A stretch of DNA of 64,000 nt from Lachnospiraceae bacterium (GCA_023663945.1 JAMPGL010000008.1:23162-87161); one strand, 5' to 3'; shown: positions 1 through 10,028, counted from the stretch's first letter. The notes: generated by a model not told the origin, from the letters alone. Program-made: numbers and translations.

Positions 1-76
1 AAAGACATGGATATTTTTTTGAGTATACTTAGTTATAGAAAGAAGTTTATCATGAATTTGAAAAGGAGACGAGGGT

Positions 77-883
77 ATGAATGATTTTATGAAGAAATTT
101 TCATTAGAGGGCAAGACAGCATTGGTAACAGGAGCTTCCTATGGAATTGGCTTTGCAATTGCAAGCGCGTATGCACAGGCAGGAGCAACTATTGTGTTTA
201 ACGATATTAAGCAGGAACTGGTAGATAAGGGGCTTGCCGCTTACGAAGAAAAAGGAATTAAGGCTCATGGTTATGTATGTGATGTTACAGATGAAGAACA
301 GGTGCAGGCATTTGTGGCACAGGTGGAAAAAGAGGTGGGAGTCATCGACATATTGGTGAACAACGCGGGAATCATTAAGAGGATTCCGATGTGCGATATG
401 ACGGCGGAGCAGTTCCGGCAGGTGATTGATGTAGATTTGAACGCACCTTTTATCGTTTCTAAGGCAGTAATCCCAAGCATGATCAAGAAAGGGCATGGAA
501 AGATCATCAACATTTGTTCCATGATGAGTGAGCTGGGACGTGAGACGGTATCCGCTTATGCGGCGGCTAAAGGCGGACTGAAGATGCTGACAAGAAATAT
601 TGCTTCCGAATATGGGGAGTTTAATATTCAGTGCAACGGCATTGGCCCCGGATATATTGCGACACCCCAGACGGCGCCTCTGCGTGAAATCCAGCCGGAC
701 GGAAGCAGGCATCCGTTTGATCAGTTCATCATTGCGAAGACACCGGCGGCACGCTGGGGAGTGACAGAGGATCTTCAGGGACCGGCTGTGTTCCTTGCCT
801 CCGATGCATCGGATTTTGTAAATGGCCATGTGCTTTATGTAGATGGCGGGATTTTGGCTTATATTGGAAAACAGCCGCAGTAA
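77..883 (+). CDS. SDR-family gluconate 5-dehydrogenase / KduD-like ketouronate reductase
   Basis: A 268-residue classical short-chain dehydrogenase. The nucleotide-binding glycine motif GASYGIG lies near the N-terminus, followed by NNAG in mid-protein and the catalytic YAAAK with an upstream Ser. Relatives annotated as gluconate 5-dehydrogenase reduce 5-keto sugars acids; KduD reduces the 2,5-diketo-3-deoxygluconate formed from unsaturated uronates. The GH88 hydrolase and lyase nearby favour the KduD-type role, but this is inference. An AGGAGACGAGGG ribosome site precedes the ATG. The gene is probably the last of an operon that begins left of the window, and it converges with the lyase gene ending at 898. 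The family call is firm; the substrate is not. Confidence 0.88.
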   Translation: MNDFMKKFSLEGKTALVTGASYGIGFAIASAYAQAGATIVFNDIKQELVDKGLAAYEEKGIKAHGYVCDVTDEEQVQAFVAQVEKEVGVIDILVNNAGIIKRIPMCDMTAEQFRQVIDVDLNAPFIVSKAVIPSMIKKGHGKIINICSMMSELGRETVSAYAAAKGGLKMLTRNIASEYGEFNIQCNGIGPGYIATPQTAPLREIQPDGSRHPFDQFIIAKTPAARWGVTEDLQGPAVFLASDASDFVNGHVLYVDGGILAYIGKQPQ

Positions 884-897
884 GCGGCAGCCGGAAT

Positions 898-2736
898 TTA
901 CTTGATGCGTAATTCCATGCCCACGTCAAGCCCGGCAATCAAAATCCGGTAAATCTCATGTTCCCAGGCGGTCTGCAGACGCTTATCGGTAATTGGAATA
1001 GTCTCTATTTCAAGCAGGTTTCCGCCGGAGATGCAGATAGAACCTGCTTCGCCAATCTGAAAGGAGAGAAAGTCCTCCGATTGGGCGGTGACAAGAGGTT
1101 TTTCATAGGTCATCAGGCTTAAAATGATGGAATGCTCCGAGCACTCTTGGTCAAAGGAATAGGAATCAGAAATTGTAATTCCCTGAGATTTTTCAAGCCG
1201 GGCTTTTCGGATATAATGCTTTATCCCTGATTCCGGCGGATAAGCGGGAGCAATATCCATTTGAATTTCACAGAGAGCAGGGGAGAAGCCGGCGGATGTA
1301 TTTACCGCTTTAAAGGCTTCTCCGTCTTTCTGCATACAGCCGTTTATGGTAGGAAGATTATGATAGGCGGACTGCATGGTCCAAATGTCATAGCGCTTGT
1401 CGGAAAAGGTTTTTTGGGTGTAAGTCTCCACGCCTGCATCGATGAAAAGCGGAAGCCCGTTTTTGTAGACGATAAAGCTCCCGGTGTCGTTATGGTTATG
1501 GCTGTCCGCATTATTGCCCGCTTTCATTGCAAGAAAGTAAGTATCATCCCGGGCAATAAAGAGTCCCGTGCTGGGATAATAAATATCGGGATATTGAATG
1601 GGAAGCGGACTGCCGTCGGCATAAGAATGGATTTCCGCAATCGTGAAAGCGTTCTGCAGCCGGTAATAGAGATTGTTTTCCTCTGGAAGAATATAGGTTT
1701 CCGGGAAGCCATCCCCAAAATCTTTGACGGCAAAGCGCATCATATCTGTATTGCCAGTGCGGCGGGCAAACAAAAATTCTCTGGCGCTGCATCTCCCGGC
1801 AGCCGGAGAGCAGTCTGCAAAATTCACATAATACTTGTCATGAATATGAACATTCATAATATAAGAAGCAATATTTTGAATTTTGGGTTCTTGATATAGG
1901 ATGTCAAAATGATTTCCGGTCACGGCGTTTAACAGTTCCAGAGTATTAAACAGGCAGAGTCCGGCATGGCGGTAATAGAGCGCGCCTTCATCGCAGCAAC
2001 CGTCTTCCCCGTATTCGGCAAGAAAGTAGTCTGCGCTTTGACATGCCTTTAAAAGGACTTTTTGGCGCATGGATTCATCGGTATCTGCTAAAAAGACGGA
2101 CAGAAGGATGTTCTGCGTGCACCAGATAGTCCAGTTATTCATGGGCTCTTTGCCATTGCCCATCCACCAGAAATGACATTCTAAATAAGGGTGGAAAATG
2201 CGTTTCGTCAGTTCCTGATGGATCCGCGCACAGATAAGGGGACTGAACGCGTTCAACTTGTCACCCAGCAGGTAGCTGACTGTGGCAAGGATGCTGCCGG
2301 TCTCACAGGCAAACAGATCAAGAACAGGACGCGCGGCGTCCGGAAGAGGGAGCTGGGGCGTGTCGCGGATATAGGAATTATGGGGAGGAAGCTGCCAGCC
2401 GCTTTCCTCACAGATGCAGAAGATGCCGTTGACAATATCTGCCAGAAACTCTCCGTTATCTTCCACGCACTCAGCCAGAACCAGAGCGTCAAGGGCCCGG
2501 CGTCTGGCAAAGTATTTCTCCTCATAGCGCACCCGGTTTCCGGTTTTGCTAAAATCTAAAAAGTCTTCCGCCAGTATTTGAGGATAGCGGTAGTGCAGAT
2601 AAGAGCGCCCTAATGAAAGAATCTGTGATTTCCATTGGGAATCCAGCGCTTCCCAGGCTGCCCGGCAGGATGCCGGGGGATAAAGCATAAAAGGTTTAAA
2701 AGGCGGCCGCCAAGTGCCGGCAAGTTCACGAAACAT
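898..2736 (-). CDS. Heparinase II/III-family polysaccharide lyase, cytoplasmic
   Basis: A 612-residue protein with the heparinase II/III layout: a helical toroid-like N-terminal half (NNWTIW segment, then DEGALYYRHAG) and a beta-rich C-terminal half containing the His-rich NADSHNHNDTGSF motif. In this family a Tyr and His from such motifs act in beta-elimination of uronic-acid linkages. There is no signal peptide, so it should act on imported oligosaccharides in the cytoplasm and yield unsaturated uronides for the GH88 enzyme at 10029. AAGGAGAATCCTT precedes the ATG. It lies 25 bp downstream of the response regulator and is probably co-transcribed with the two-component genes. The exact substrate (heparosan-like, hyaluronan-like or another uronic polymer) cannot be read from sequence. 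Confidence 0.85.
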   Translation of the reverse strand: MFRELAGTWRPPFKPFMLYPPASCRAAWEALDSQWKSQILSLGRSYLHYRYPQILAEDFLDFSKTGNRVRYEEKYFARRRALDALVLAECVEDNGEFLADIVNGIFCICEESGWQLPPHNSYIRDTPQLPLPDAARPVLDLFACETGSILATVSYLLGDKLNAFSPLICARIHQELTKRIFHPYLECHFWWMGNGKEPMNNWTIWCTQNILLSVFLADTDESMRQKVLLKACQSADYFLAEYGEDGCCDEGALYYRHAGLCLFNTLELLNAVTGNHFDILYQEPKIQNIASYIMNVHIHDKYYVNFADCSPAAGRCSAREFLFARRTGNTDMMRFAVKDFGDGFPETYILPEENNLYYRLQNAFTIAEIHSYADGSPLPIQYPDIYYPSTGLFIARDDTYFLAMKAGNNADSHNHNDTGSFIVYKNGLPLFIDAGVETYTQKTFSDKRYDIWTMQSAYHNLPTINGCMQKDGEAFKAVNTSAGFSPALCEIQMDIAPAYPPESGIKHYIRKARLEKSQGITISDSYSFDQECSEHSIILSLMTYEKPLVTAQSEDFLSFQIGEAGSICISGGNLLEIETIPITDKRLQTAWEHEIYRILIAGLDVGMELRIK

Positions 2737-2761
2737 AAGGATTCTCCTTTTCCAAAACTGA

Positions 2762-4357
2762 TTACGAGATTGTCTTCATATAATCCCGGGGCGAAAAGCC
2801 CGTTACTTTTTTGAATACCCTGCTGAAATAAAATGCGCTTTCAAAGCCTAAAATATCAGAGATTTCATAGATCCGGTAATCTCCTTCCGCCATCATTTTT
2901 TTGGCGGTCTCTATTTTACTCTGGTTGATAAAATCAGAGAAACCAATATCGTTATACTTGGAGAACAGTACGCTCAGATAGTTAGGGCTGATGCTGAAGA
3001 CTTCGGCGACATCGTTGAGCGTCAGCTTTTCTTCAATATGCTGTGTGATATACTTTTTGGCATTTATGACAATATGGTTTTTGTAATCACGGTTGCGGGC
3101 GGCAAATTCAGCGCAAAGCCCGTCGCGGAGCGTTTTCATCCAAGAAAGAATCTGATCGACGCCGGACAATTCATAGAGGGAGCGGTACCCGTTATTGTAT
3201 CCTGCAAAAATCTCCGATACAATCTGTTCGCCGTCGCTAAGCAGAGACAGGGAGAGATACAGGATATTTCCGGCGGCATCCAGCGCCTGAACATAATGGG
3301 CAGGCTGTTCTTCAAACAGCTCAATGATGGAGGAGAACACATCGTAAAGAGCCTGTTCGTCCATTTCGGCATAAGCTTTTCGGATGTCATCTTTAAAGAG
3401 GGACATGTTAAATACGTTTTTCAGTGGTTTTTCACCGGACACATTTTCAAAGAAAAGAATGGGAGTATTTGCGGTAACCTGTGAAAAAATCTGCCGGGCA
3501 TCCTGATAAGATGAGGCAATCTGCATGGGTTTTTCCACAGGGGAACCTATGCTGGAGCGGATGGTGACGCTGTAGTAATTAAACAGCATAGCAGAAACCT
3601 GTTCCAAGGCTTTTTGAATGTTTTCCCTATAATTGGCAACATCATTATTTTTTAGAAAAAAGATGATGCAAAAGTGCCGGATGTCAAGGGAAAGAACATA
3701 GCAGGCGATATATTTTGACATTAATTCACTTACCATTTGCAGACTGCTGGTATACAAACTGATCTGCTGGTCAGCAGTCATTTCGCTTAATTTTTGACTG
3801 TTTATCTCGATGTAGCCTGTGGCAAAGGCACCATAATCAAAATCAATATTTAAATTTTTGGACTGAGACTGAAACTGATGCTCCGATTCAAATAAGTTAA
3901 AGATCAGCCTTGTAAAAAACTGCTCCCGAAAAATTGTGTTGATGGCATAATCGGACGGCATAACACTTCGGGAAAGCTCGGAAATCCTTTTGATGGCGCG
4001 TTTTAAGCTCTTAGTCAGTGTCTCGGGCGTAAGCTCCAGCTTGATCAGATAGTCAATTGCCTGACAGGTGAGGGCTTCCTTGGCATAATGAAAGTCTTCG
4101 TAGCTGGTGAGGATAATAAATACGGGAAGGTCAAGCCCTTCGTCATAGCATTTCCGCGCAAGGTCAAGCCCGCTCATCACCGGCATTTTAATATCGGTGA
4201 TAACAATTTCCACGTGATACTGCTGAATCATTTCATAGGCAGCCTGACCGTTAGCGGCAACGCCAGCGATGCTGATTCCCAATTCTTCCCAATTGATCAT
4301 GGATTTAATTCCAGCCTGAACAAGAGGCTCGTCGTCAACTATCAGTAGCTTAATCAT
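2762..4357 (-). CDS. YesN-type response regulator, receiver plus AraC HTH
   Basis: 531 residues. The N-terminal receiver begins MIKLLIVDDEP, with the phosphoacceptor Asp in the VITDIKMP segment. A long middle domain of about 270 residues follows, then a C-terminal AraC-type double helix-turn-helix (SPNYLSVLFSKY and SAFYFSRVFKKVTGFSPRDY). The family pairs with YesM-type kinases and activates sugar-importer genes. The start overlaps the end of the kinase gene by 8 bp and has GAGGG at good spacing. The divergent importer operon at 6482 is its probable target, together with the lyase gene just downstream. Confidence 0.92.
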   Translation of the reverse strand: MIKLLIVDDEPLVQAGIKSMINWEELGISIAGVAANGQAAYEMIQQYHVEIVITDIKMPVMSGLDLARKCYDEGLDLPVFIILTSYEDFHYAKEALTCQAIDYLIKLELTPETLTKSLKRAIKRISELSRSVMPSDYAINTIFREQFFTRLIFNLFESEHQFQSQSKNLNIDFDYGAFATGYIEINSQKLSEMTADQQISLYTSSLQMVSELMSKYIACYVLSLDIRHFCIIFFLKNNDVANYRENIQKALEQVSAMLFNYYSVTIRSSIGSPVEKPMQIASSYQDARQIFSQVTANTPILFFENVSGEKPLKNVFNMSLFKDDIRKAYAEMDEQALYDVFSSIIELFEEQPAHYVQALDAAGNILYLSLSLLSDGEQIVSEIFAGYNNGYRSLYELSGVDQILSWMKTLRDGLCAEFAARNRDYKNHIVINAKKYITQHIEEKLTLNDVAEVFSISPNYLSVLFSKYNDIGFSDFINQSKIETAKKMMAEGDYRIYEISDILGFESAFYFSRVFKKVTGFSPRDYMKTIS

Positions 4358-6191
4358 TTTTTCCCTCGCTTTTGTTAAATGGCAGTAATATGGTGATGGT
4401 GGTTCCCTCTCCGGGCGCGCTGGTTATGGTCAGCCCGTACTTAGAACCAAATTCATATTGAATCCGTTTATGGACATTGCTGATGCCGATTTCTTTAAAA
4501 AAGGAATCTGATGCGGAGCAGTCCTGCTCGGTCAGGACGGAGGCAAGCTCCTGCTTCATCCCTACGCCGTCGTCACAGACGTCAATATGGACATCATCGT
4601 CCGAGTCCCGGAAAATATGAATAACAATATTTCCGGCAGTGCCTTTGGGCTCGATTCCATGAAAAATGGCGTTTTCAATAAGGGGCTGTAAGGTAAATTT
4701 AACAATCAGGCAGGATAAAAGCGCCTCCTCATCTGTGGAAACGGTAAGGGTGATTGTACCGCCGTAGCGGTACTGCTGTATCGTAAAATAGTCCTGTATC
4801 AGGTCAAGCTCCTGCTTAAGGGGAATCAGACTGGCAGTTCCCTTGGAGATATTTTTTAAAAGGCGGGAAAGCGCAGTGGTCATCTCTGCAATTCCGGGAG
4901 CGTTTTGAATGGTAGCCATCCACTTGATGGAATTTAATGTATTATACAAAAAATGAGGGTTAATCTGGCTTTGAAGCATCCGGTATTCGTAATCCTTCTT
5001 TTGCTTTTCGTCTTCAATCCGCTGATTCATAAGCAGCAGGACATTTTCGGATAAATCGTTGATGGTCTTGCCGATGTCTCCCAGCTCATGCTCCCATTCG
5101 GTAGAGCTGTCTCTGGAAAAATCGCCCTCCTCAATTCGTTTCATGCGCTGTTGGAGCTTTTTTACGGGGACATTTACTGTCTGGGAAAGAAATCCGAACA
5201 GCAAAAATCCAATCAAGCTTGCAACAGCAATAATAATAAGAAAAATCAGCGAAAAGCTGTGCATAATATCCTGCGAAAGCTCGTTCTCATCGATACATGC
5301 CATGGCGTACCAGCCGCTTATTGCCAGCGGCTGTGAGATCATTAGAAACGTTTCACCGGTTTCGCGGTCGTAAATTTTTTGAAGCCGTGTATTTTGGTTC
5401 AGAGTGATATTGTGCAGATCACTGATCACCTCCAAAGTGTCTTCACAGGGAATTAAGGCATTGTCATGGTACTGGTAAAGATGGCTGCCAATCTTAAAAT
5501 AAAATCGATTGCTGGTCTCCGTGGAATAATTATGGATAGGGGCGGTTATGGTGTTTACGGACATTTCCATAAAAATATATCCGGTCTCATCTGCTTTGTA
5601 AGGATGATAAATTGGGTATACAAAGGGAAGCATGGGAACCTGCTTGGTGGTAAAAAAGGGATCGCACAAAATTCCCTCAGAGGATTCCCCGGGATGCTCA
5701 TGAAGCTCTTCAAAATAAGGAAGAGAAACGATTGCCTCGGAAGAAACATGAACCGTAGAGTAGGAGGCTTCCGTAAGCTGAACAATATCCGACCTGTTTT
5801 TCCCGATGATTACCAGCCGGATCAGGTGGGAGGGAAGGAGCGCGTTGGAGGCGTAAGTTTCGGTAACAAAATCATGCGCCTCCCGTTTGATGCGGTTATC
5901 GGAAGCATCGGTTTCCAGCGCAAAATTTTGTATTTTATCACTGTTCTGACAGGAGTGGACATATTCTGCCACGCTTCCTAAGTTAGAGTCGATGGAGGAG
6001 CATAGGAAGGAAAGCATGGTCTCGTGGGTCTGAATCAGGTTCTGCCTAAGGTTATTGGAAACAAGATAATAGCTGATCAGGGTAATGATAACGCTGATTA
6101 CCACGATCAGAGACACGGTGATAAGTAATATGCGGACACGGATGGTGGATAGAATCTTATGAAGCTTTGTATTTTGATGTCTTCCTCTCAT
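4350..6191 (-). CDS. YesM-type membrane sensor histidine kinase
   Basis: About 613 residues. One membrane helix near the N-terminus, an extracytoplasmic sensing domain of roughly 260 residues, a second helix (SLIFLIIIAVASLIGF), a HAMP-like linker, then a His_kinase segment (QINPHFLYNTLNSIKW, phospho-His in PHF) and a HATPase domain (LQPLIENAIFHG, DDGVGM). An upstream GTG at 6212 is open in frame, but GGGAGG lies just downstream of it at a workable distance from the ATG at 6191, so 6191 is preferred. It overlaps the regulator gene. The ligand is probably an imported oligosaccharide; this is inference from context. Confidence 0.92.
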   Translation of the reverse strand: MRGRHQNTKLHKILSTIRVRILLITVSLIVVISVIITLISYYLVSNNLRQNLIQTHETMLSFLCSSIDSNLGSVAEYVHSCQNSDKIQNFALETDASDNRIKREAHDFVTETYASNALLPSHLIRLVIIGKNRSDIVQLTEASYSTVHVSSEAIVSLPYFEELHEHPGESSEGILCDPFFTTKQVPMLPFVYPIYHPYKADETGYIFMEMSVNTITAPIHNYSTETSNRFYFKIGSHLYQYHDNALIPCEDTLEVISDLHNITLNQNTRLQKIYDRETGETFLMISQPLAISGWYAMACIDENELSQDIMHSFSLIFLIIIAVASLIGFLLFGFLSQTVNVPVKKLQQRMKRIEEGDFSRDSSTEWEHELGDIGKTINDLSENVLLLMNQRIEDEKQKKDYEYRMLQSQINPHFLYNTLNSIKWMATIQNAPGIAEMTTALSRLLKNISKGTASLIPLKQELDLIQDYFTIQQYRYGGTITLTVSTDEEALLSCLIVKFTLQPLIENAIFHGIEPKGTAGNIVIHIFRDSDDDVHIDVCDDGVGMKQELASVLTEQDCSASDSFFKEIGISNVHKRIQYEFGSKYGLTITSAPGEGTTITILLPFNKSEGKND

Positions 6192-6481
6192 GTCTGAAGA
6201 ATCCTCCCTCACAGGTTGAAACCGCTTTTACTTTCCTTATTTTATCATAATCGGGAATTAGTTGAAAAGAAAATCAATTCAAAGTGGAAAAGTGAATAAA
6301 ATAATACATCTTTGTCAAAAAAAATGTATTTTAAGGAAAAAGAACATGAAAAAAAGAGAAAAAATTATGAATAATATCGGAATATTTTCTATGTAAAATG
6401 GAATGTGAAATCGATATACTGAATACATAATAACCTATAGGTGAACAACCAAAAACTTTTAAGAATGGGAGGAAGACATTC
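6192..6481. other. Divergent intergenic control region
   Basis: This A+T-rich gap separates the sensor kinase (leftward) from the importer operon (rightward). On the plus strand a TATACT -10-like hexamer lies at 6415-6420 with no good -35, as expected of an activator-dependent promoter. A short palindromic block AATATCGGAATATT is at 6373-6386. A plausible -10 (TAAAAT or TATGAT) for the kinase gene can be seen on the minus strand near 6250, without a convincing -35. Confidence 0.5.
6406..6420 (+). promoter_or_regulatory. cre-like catabolite operator overlapping the importer -10
   Basis: TGAAATCGATATAC at 6406-6419 matches 12 of 14 positions of the CcpA cre consensus TGWAANCGNTNWCA; the final CA is not matched. 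It overlaps the presumed -10 TATACT at 6415-6420, a position where CcpA binding would repress. This is a single by-eye match, so confidence is modest. Confidence 0.35.
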
Positions 6482-7870
6482 ATGAAGAAAAAGTTATTAA
6501 GCGTTTTACTGACAGTGGCAATGCTGACAACCTTACTGGCTGGATGCGGTTCCAAGGAGAGCACTGATGCACCAGCGGCAGACACACCGGCGGAACCTGC
6601 ACAGGAGCAGGAAGCAGAACCGGCACAGGAAGAGGAAGCGGAGCCGGAAGCTGAAGCAGAAGCGGAGGCAGAGCCTGTCACTTTGAAATGGGCAATCTGG
6701 GACAAGGATATTACTCCTTACTGGCAGGCAATCAAAGATGAATATGAAGCAACTCACAGCAATGTTACAATCGAAATGACAGACCTTGGTTCTACCGATT
6801 ATATGACAGTGCTTGCAACAGAATTATCCGGAAGCGGTTCCGACTTCGACGTAGTTACTATTAAAGATGTTCCCGGATACGCAACACTGGTTTCTAAGAA
6901 TACCTTAGAGCCCCTTGACAGCTATATCTCAGCGGCAGGCATTGACCTTGGCCAGTATGGCGGCGTGGATAAGCAGGTGACGGTAGATGGAAGTCTGTAC
7001 GAACTGCCTTTCCGTAATGACTTCTGGGTTGTATTTTACAATAAGGACATTTTTGACGCGGCAGGCGTTGACTATCCGACAAACGATATGACCTTTGAAG
7101 AGTATGATGCACTGGCAAGACAGGTGGCGGATCCTACTTATGGAGCGCAGATTTATGGAACGCATTATCATACATGGAGAAGTGCAGTGCAGTTGTTTGG
7201 CGTTTTAGACGGACAGCATTCCATTTTAGACGGCGAATACGATTTCTTTAAACCTTATTACGAGCTGGTTCTTGCTCAGGAGGACGACCAGATTTGTAGA
7301 AATTACGCTGACTTAAGCGCAGAAGGTCTTCACTACTCCGCAGCATTCTCCGGCGGCGACGTTGCAATGATGAACATGGGCTCCTGGTATATTTCTACCT
7401 TGATTTCAAGTCTTCAGAGCGGTGAGTATGACGCTTCTCTGTGCGGAAACTGGGGAATGGTTAAATATCCTCATGCAGAAGGCGTTGAGGCAGGCTCCAC
7501 GCTTGGTACGATTACGGGCCTTGCAGTGACCAGCGTATCTGACCAGAAGGATGCAGCATTCGAGTTTGTCAAGTGGGTATCCGGCGCAGAAGGCGCTAAG
7601 GTTATGGCAGAAACAGGAAACTTCCCGGCGCTTATGAATGATGAGGTTGCAGGAATCATTTCTTCACTGGACGGATTCCCGCAGGATGCAGAGAGCAAGG
7701 AAGCATTGAACGTATCCAACCTGTATCTGGAAGTACCTTATGCAGAAAACGTATCAGCTGTAAACGATATTCTTGATACCTATCACAAGTCTATCATGAA
7801 CAGAGAAATCTCGATTGATGACGGCATTGCGGCGATGAACGAGGAAGTAGGCAAGGTATTAGGTCAATAA
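6482..7870 (+). CDS. Carbohydrate ABC transporter substrate-binding lipoprotein
   Basis: 462 residues with a lipoprotein signal: basic start, hydrophobic stretch and lipobox LAGC with the Cys near residue 22. A Pro/Glu/Ala-rich linker of about 40 residues follows before the family-1 solute-binding fold (LKWAIWDKD..., YELPFRNDF, GDVAMMNMGSW near the hinge). It should be membrane-tethered and deliver oligosaccharides to the two permeases downstream. GGGAGGAAG precedes the ATG. No ATPase gene is present in the locus, as is usual for importers that share an MsmX-type ATPase encoded elsewhere. Confidence 0.93.
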   Translation: MKKKLLSVLLTVAMLTTLLAGCGSKESTDAPAADTPAEPAQEQEAEPAQEEEAEPEAEAEAEAEPVTLKWAIWDKDITPYWQAIKDEYEATHSNVTIEMTDLGSTDYMTVLATELSGSGSDFDVVTIKDVPGYATLVSKNTLEPLDSYISAAGIDLGQYGGVDKQVTVDGSLYELPFRNDFWVVFYNKDIFDAAGVDYPTNDMTFEEYDALARQVADPTYGAQIYGTHYHTWRSAVQLFGVLDGQHSILDGEYDFFKPYYELVLAQEDDQICRNYADLSAEGLHYSAAFSGGDVAMMNMGSWYISTLISSLQSGEYDASLCGNWGMVKYPHAEGVEAGSTLGTITGLAVTSVSDQKDAAFEFVKWVSGAEGAKVMAETGNFPALMNDEVAGIISSLDGFPQDAESKEALNVSNLYLEVPYAENVSAVNDILDTYHKSIMNREISIDDGIAAMNEEVGKVLGQ

Positions 7871-7910
7871 TCACCAAAATATATATTAAATGAATATATA
7901 TTCTCCTTAT

Positions 7911-7932
7911 GGGGCTGGCTTTGGCCAGCCCC
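7911..7932 (+). terminator. Intercistronic hairpin after the binding-protein gene
   Basis: GGGGCTGGC and GCCAGCCCC form a perfect 9-bp stem with a 4-base loop. No T-run follows, so it is more likely an mRNA-stabilising or partial-termination hairpin that keeps binding-protein mRNA above permease mRNA than a full terminator. Confidence 0.6.
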
Positions 7933-8006
7933 AAACTATCCAAAAAGGCAAAAGCCTGATTTTAGGACAGACAGATTAAGTAAAAAGAAAGGGGCAGGTT
8001 GCAGGA

Positions 8007-9056
8007 ATGAACGAGAAACGGGCAGCACTGGTGAAACAACTGGAAACGGATTCTGAGCAGCTCATGCAGAAGATCCGGGAAGAAGGGGATATTAAAAAGA
8101 AACAAAAGCTGATTGTAGAAAGAGAAAAAAAGCAGAGAAAATTGACAGCGGTCAAAAACAACCGGGTGATCAGCAGGGAAGCCAAACGTGATTTGGTGGC
8201 GTATTCGTTTATTGCGCCAAATTTTATTGGTTTTGCAGTGTTTACGTTGGTTCCCATTGTTTTTGCTTTTGCGCTTGCATTTATGGATTGGGATGGAAGT
8301 AATGCCATCACTTTTGTAGGATTAAATAATTTTATCCGGCTCGGTGATGATACCTTCTTTCTGGCGGCTCTCAAAAATACGGTTATTTACGTAATCGGCA
8401 CGGTTCCGCTGACCATGGTTGCATCCCTTGCGCTGGCAATTGTTTTAAACCAGAAGATTAAAGCAAGGGGGCTGTTCCGGACAATCGCGTTTTTCCCTTA
8501 TGTAGCTTCTTTGGTAGCGGTTACTGCGGTCTGGAGCATGATTTTTCACCCGTCGAAGGGACCGGTCAATTATCTGCTCCTGAATCTGTTTGGGGTTCCG
8601 CAGGAGAATCTTCCCAAATGGTTCAGCGGTAATCTGGTACTGGTAACGTTGATTTTATTCAGTGTATGGAAATACATGGGATATTACATGGTCATTTATC
8701 TCGCGGGCCTTCAGGGCATTTCAGCAGAACTCTATGAGGCGGGCTCTTTAGACGGGGCAAACACATGGCAGAAGTTTTGCTATATTACCTGGCCGCAGCT
8801 GCGTTCCACAACCTTTTTTGTGGTGGTCATGCTGACTATCAACTGTTTTAAGGTTTATGACATTGCTGTCATGCTTGCCGGCGGAGGTGACGGAAAGCTC
8901 AGCACATCGGCGACCGTACTGGTCTACTATATTTACCAGAACGCTTTTAATTACTGGGATCTGGGATATTCCAGCGCAATTGCAATGGTATTATTCCTTA
9001 TGGTATTGGTGATTACATTGATACAGTTCCGGTATGAAAAGAAATTAGGTGAGTAG
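8007..9056 (+). CDS. Sugar ABC transporter permease, MalF-type
   Basis: 349 residues. A charged, coiled-coil-like N-terminal extension of about 50 residues precedes six membrane segments. The ATPase-docking EAA loop reads EAGSLDGANTWQKFCYITWP. The family forms half of the membrane channel for oligosaccharide uptake with a MalG-type partner, which follows 24 bp downstream. The long cytoplasmic extension is somewhat unusual; its role is unknown. Confidence 0.92.
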   Translation: MNEKRAALVKQLETDSEQLMQKIREEGDIKKKQKLIVEREKKQRKLTAVKNNRVISREAKRDLVAYSFIAPNFIGFAVFTLVPIVFAFALAFMDWDGSNAITFVGLNNFIRLGDDTFFLAALKNTVIYVIGTVPLTMVASLALAIVLNQKIKARGLFRTIAFFPYVASLVAVTAVWSMIFHPSKGPVNYLLLNLFGVPQENLPKWFSGNLVLVTLILFSVWKYMGYYMVIYLAGLQGISAELYEAGSLDGANTWQKFCYITWPQLRSTTFFVVVMLTINCFKVYDIAVMLAGGGDGKLSTSATVLVYYIYQNAFNYWDLGYSSAIAMVLFLMVLVITLIQFRYEKKLGE

Positions 9057-9080
9057 TGGATTGGGAAAGGAGGAGAGCCG

Positions 9081-9947
9081 ATGAGCAGACAGACAGAAAA
9101 TAAAAAATTCAGATCAAAAAAGAGAAATGCAATTGCAGGGAAAACAGCGGTCTACATCATTCTGCTGTTGATTACCGCAGTGATGATCATTCCCTTTTTG
9201 TGGATGCTTTCCGCATCTATTAAGTCAAACCGAGAGGTATTTCTGATGGATCCCTTTGTATGGATTCCGGAAGTGCCTAAGTGGGATAATTACATTAAAA
9301 TATGGACTAAGATTCCCCTGCTGAAATTTGTGGAGAATACGGTTCTGTTGACTATCATAGTCACAATCTTACAGCTGCTGACGTCCAGCTTTGCCGCATA
9401 TTCTTTTGCAAAACTGGATTTTAAACACAAAAATGCCTTATTTCTGGCTTACATTGCAACCATAGCAATGCCCTGGCAGGTGTATATGGTGCCTCAGTTT
9501 ATTATGATGAGGAACATGGGGCTGAATGATAAACTGCTGGCAATGATCTGTCTTCAGGCATTTTCAGCATTCGGCGTCTTTTTGATGAAGCAGTTTTATG
9601 AGGGGATTCCCAGTGAACTTTGTGAGGCGGCGCGGATTGACGGCATGAGCGAGTATAAGATTTATGCAAAGATTATGCTTCCCTTGTCCAAACCGGCATT
9701 GTCCACATTGACAATCTTTACTTTTGTAAATACGTGGAATGACTATCTTGGTCCATTGATTTATCTGAAAACGGAGAGCAAAAAGACGATTCAGCTTGGG
9801 CTTAAGATGTTTATCGGTCAGTATTCGGCAGAGTATGGGCTGATTATGGCAGGTTCGGTAGTGTCATTGATTCCAGTGATCATCGTATTCCTCTGCCTGC
9901 AGAAATATTTTGTGGAAGGAGTAGCCTCCACGGGCCTGAAAGGTTAA
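9081..9947 (+). CDS. Sugar ABC transporter permease, MalG-type
   Basis: 288 residues with six membrane segments and an EAA loop reading CEAARIDGMSEYKIYAKIMLP. It is the second channel subunit of the importer. AAAGGAGGAGAGCC precedes the ATG. The order binding protein, MalF-type, MalG-type is typical of CUT1 importers. Confidence 0.93.
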   Translation: MSRQTENKKFRSKKRNAIAGKTAVYIILLLITAVMIIPFLWMLSASIKSNREVFLMDPFVWIPEVPKWDNYIKIWTKIPLLKFVENTVLLTIIVTILQLLTSSFAAYSFAKLDFKHKNALFLAYIATIAMPWQVYMVPQFIMMRNMGLNDKLLAMICLQAFSAFGVFLMKQFYEGIPSELCEAARIDGMSEYKIYAKIMLPLSKPALSTLTIFTFVNTWNDYLGPLIYLKTESKKTIQLGLKMFIGQYSAEYGLIMAGSVVSLIPVIIVFLCLQKYFVEGVASTGLKG

Positions 9948-10028
9948 AATAAGAATAGAGTGTGCATGAGCATAACGGATAATAAGAGAGGGGAGAGGAA
10001 ATCTCCCCTGCTCAATTTGGAGGTCAAA

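Noticed and set aside
104-829. A 241-codon minus-strand frame inside the dehydrogenase gene
   Set aside because: It lies fully antisense to a clear SDR gene, has no ribosome site and codes for a low-complexity His/Cys/Arg-rich product.
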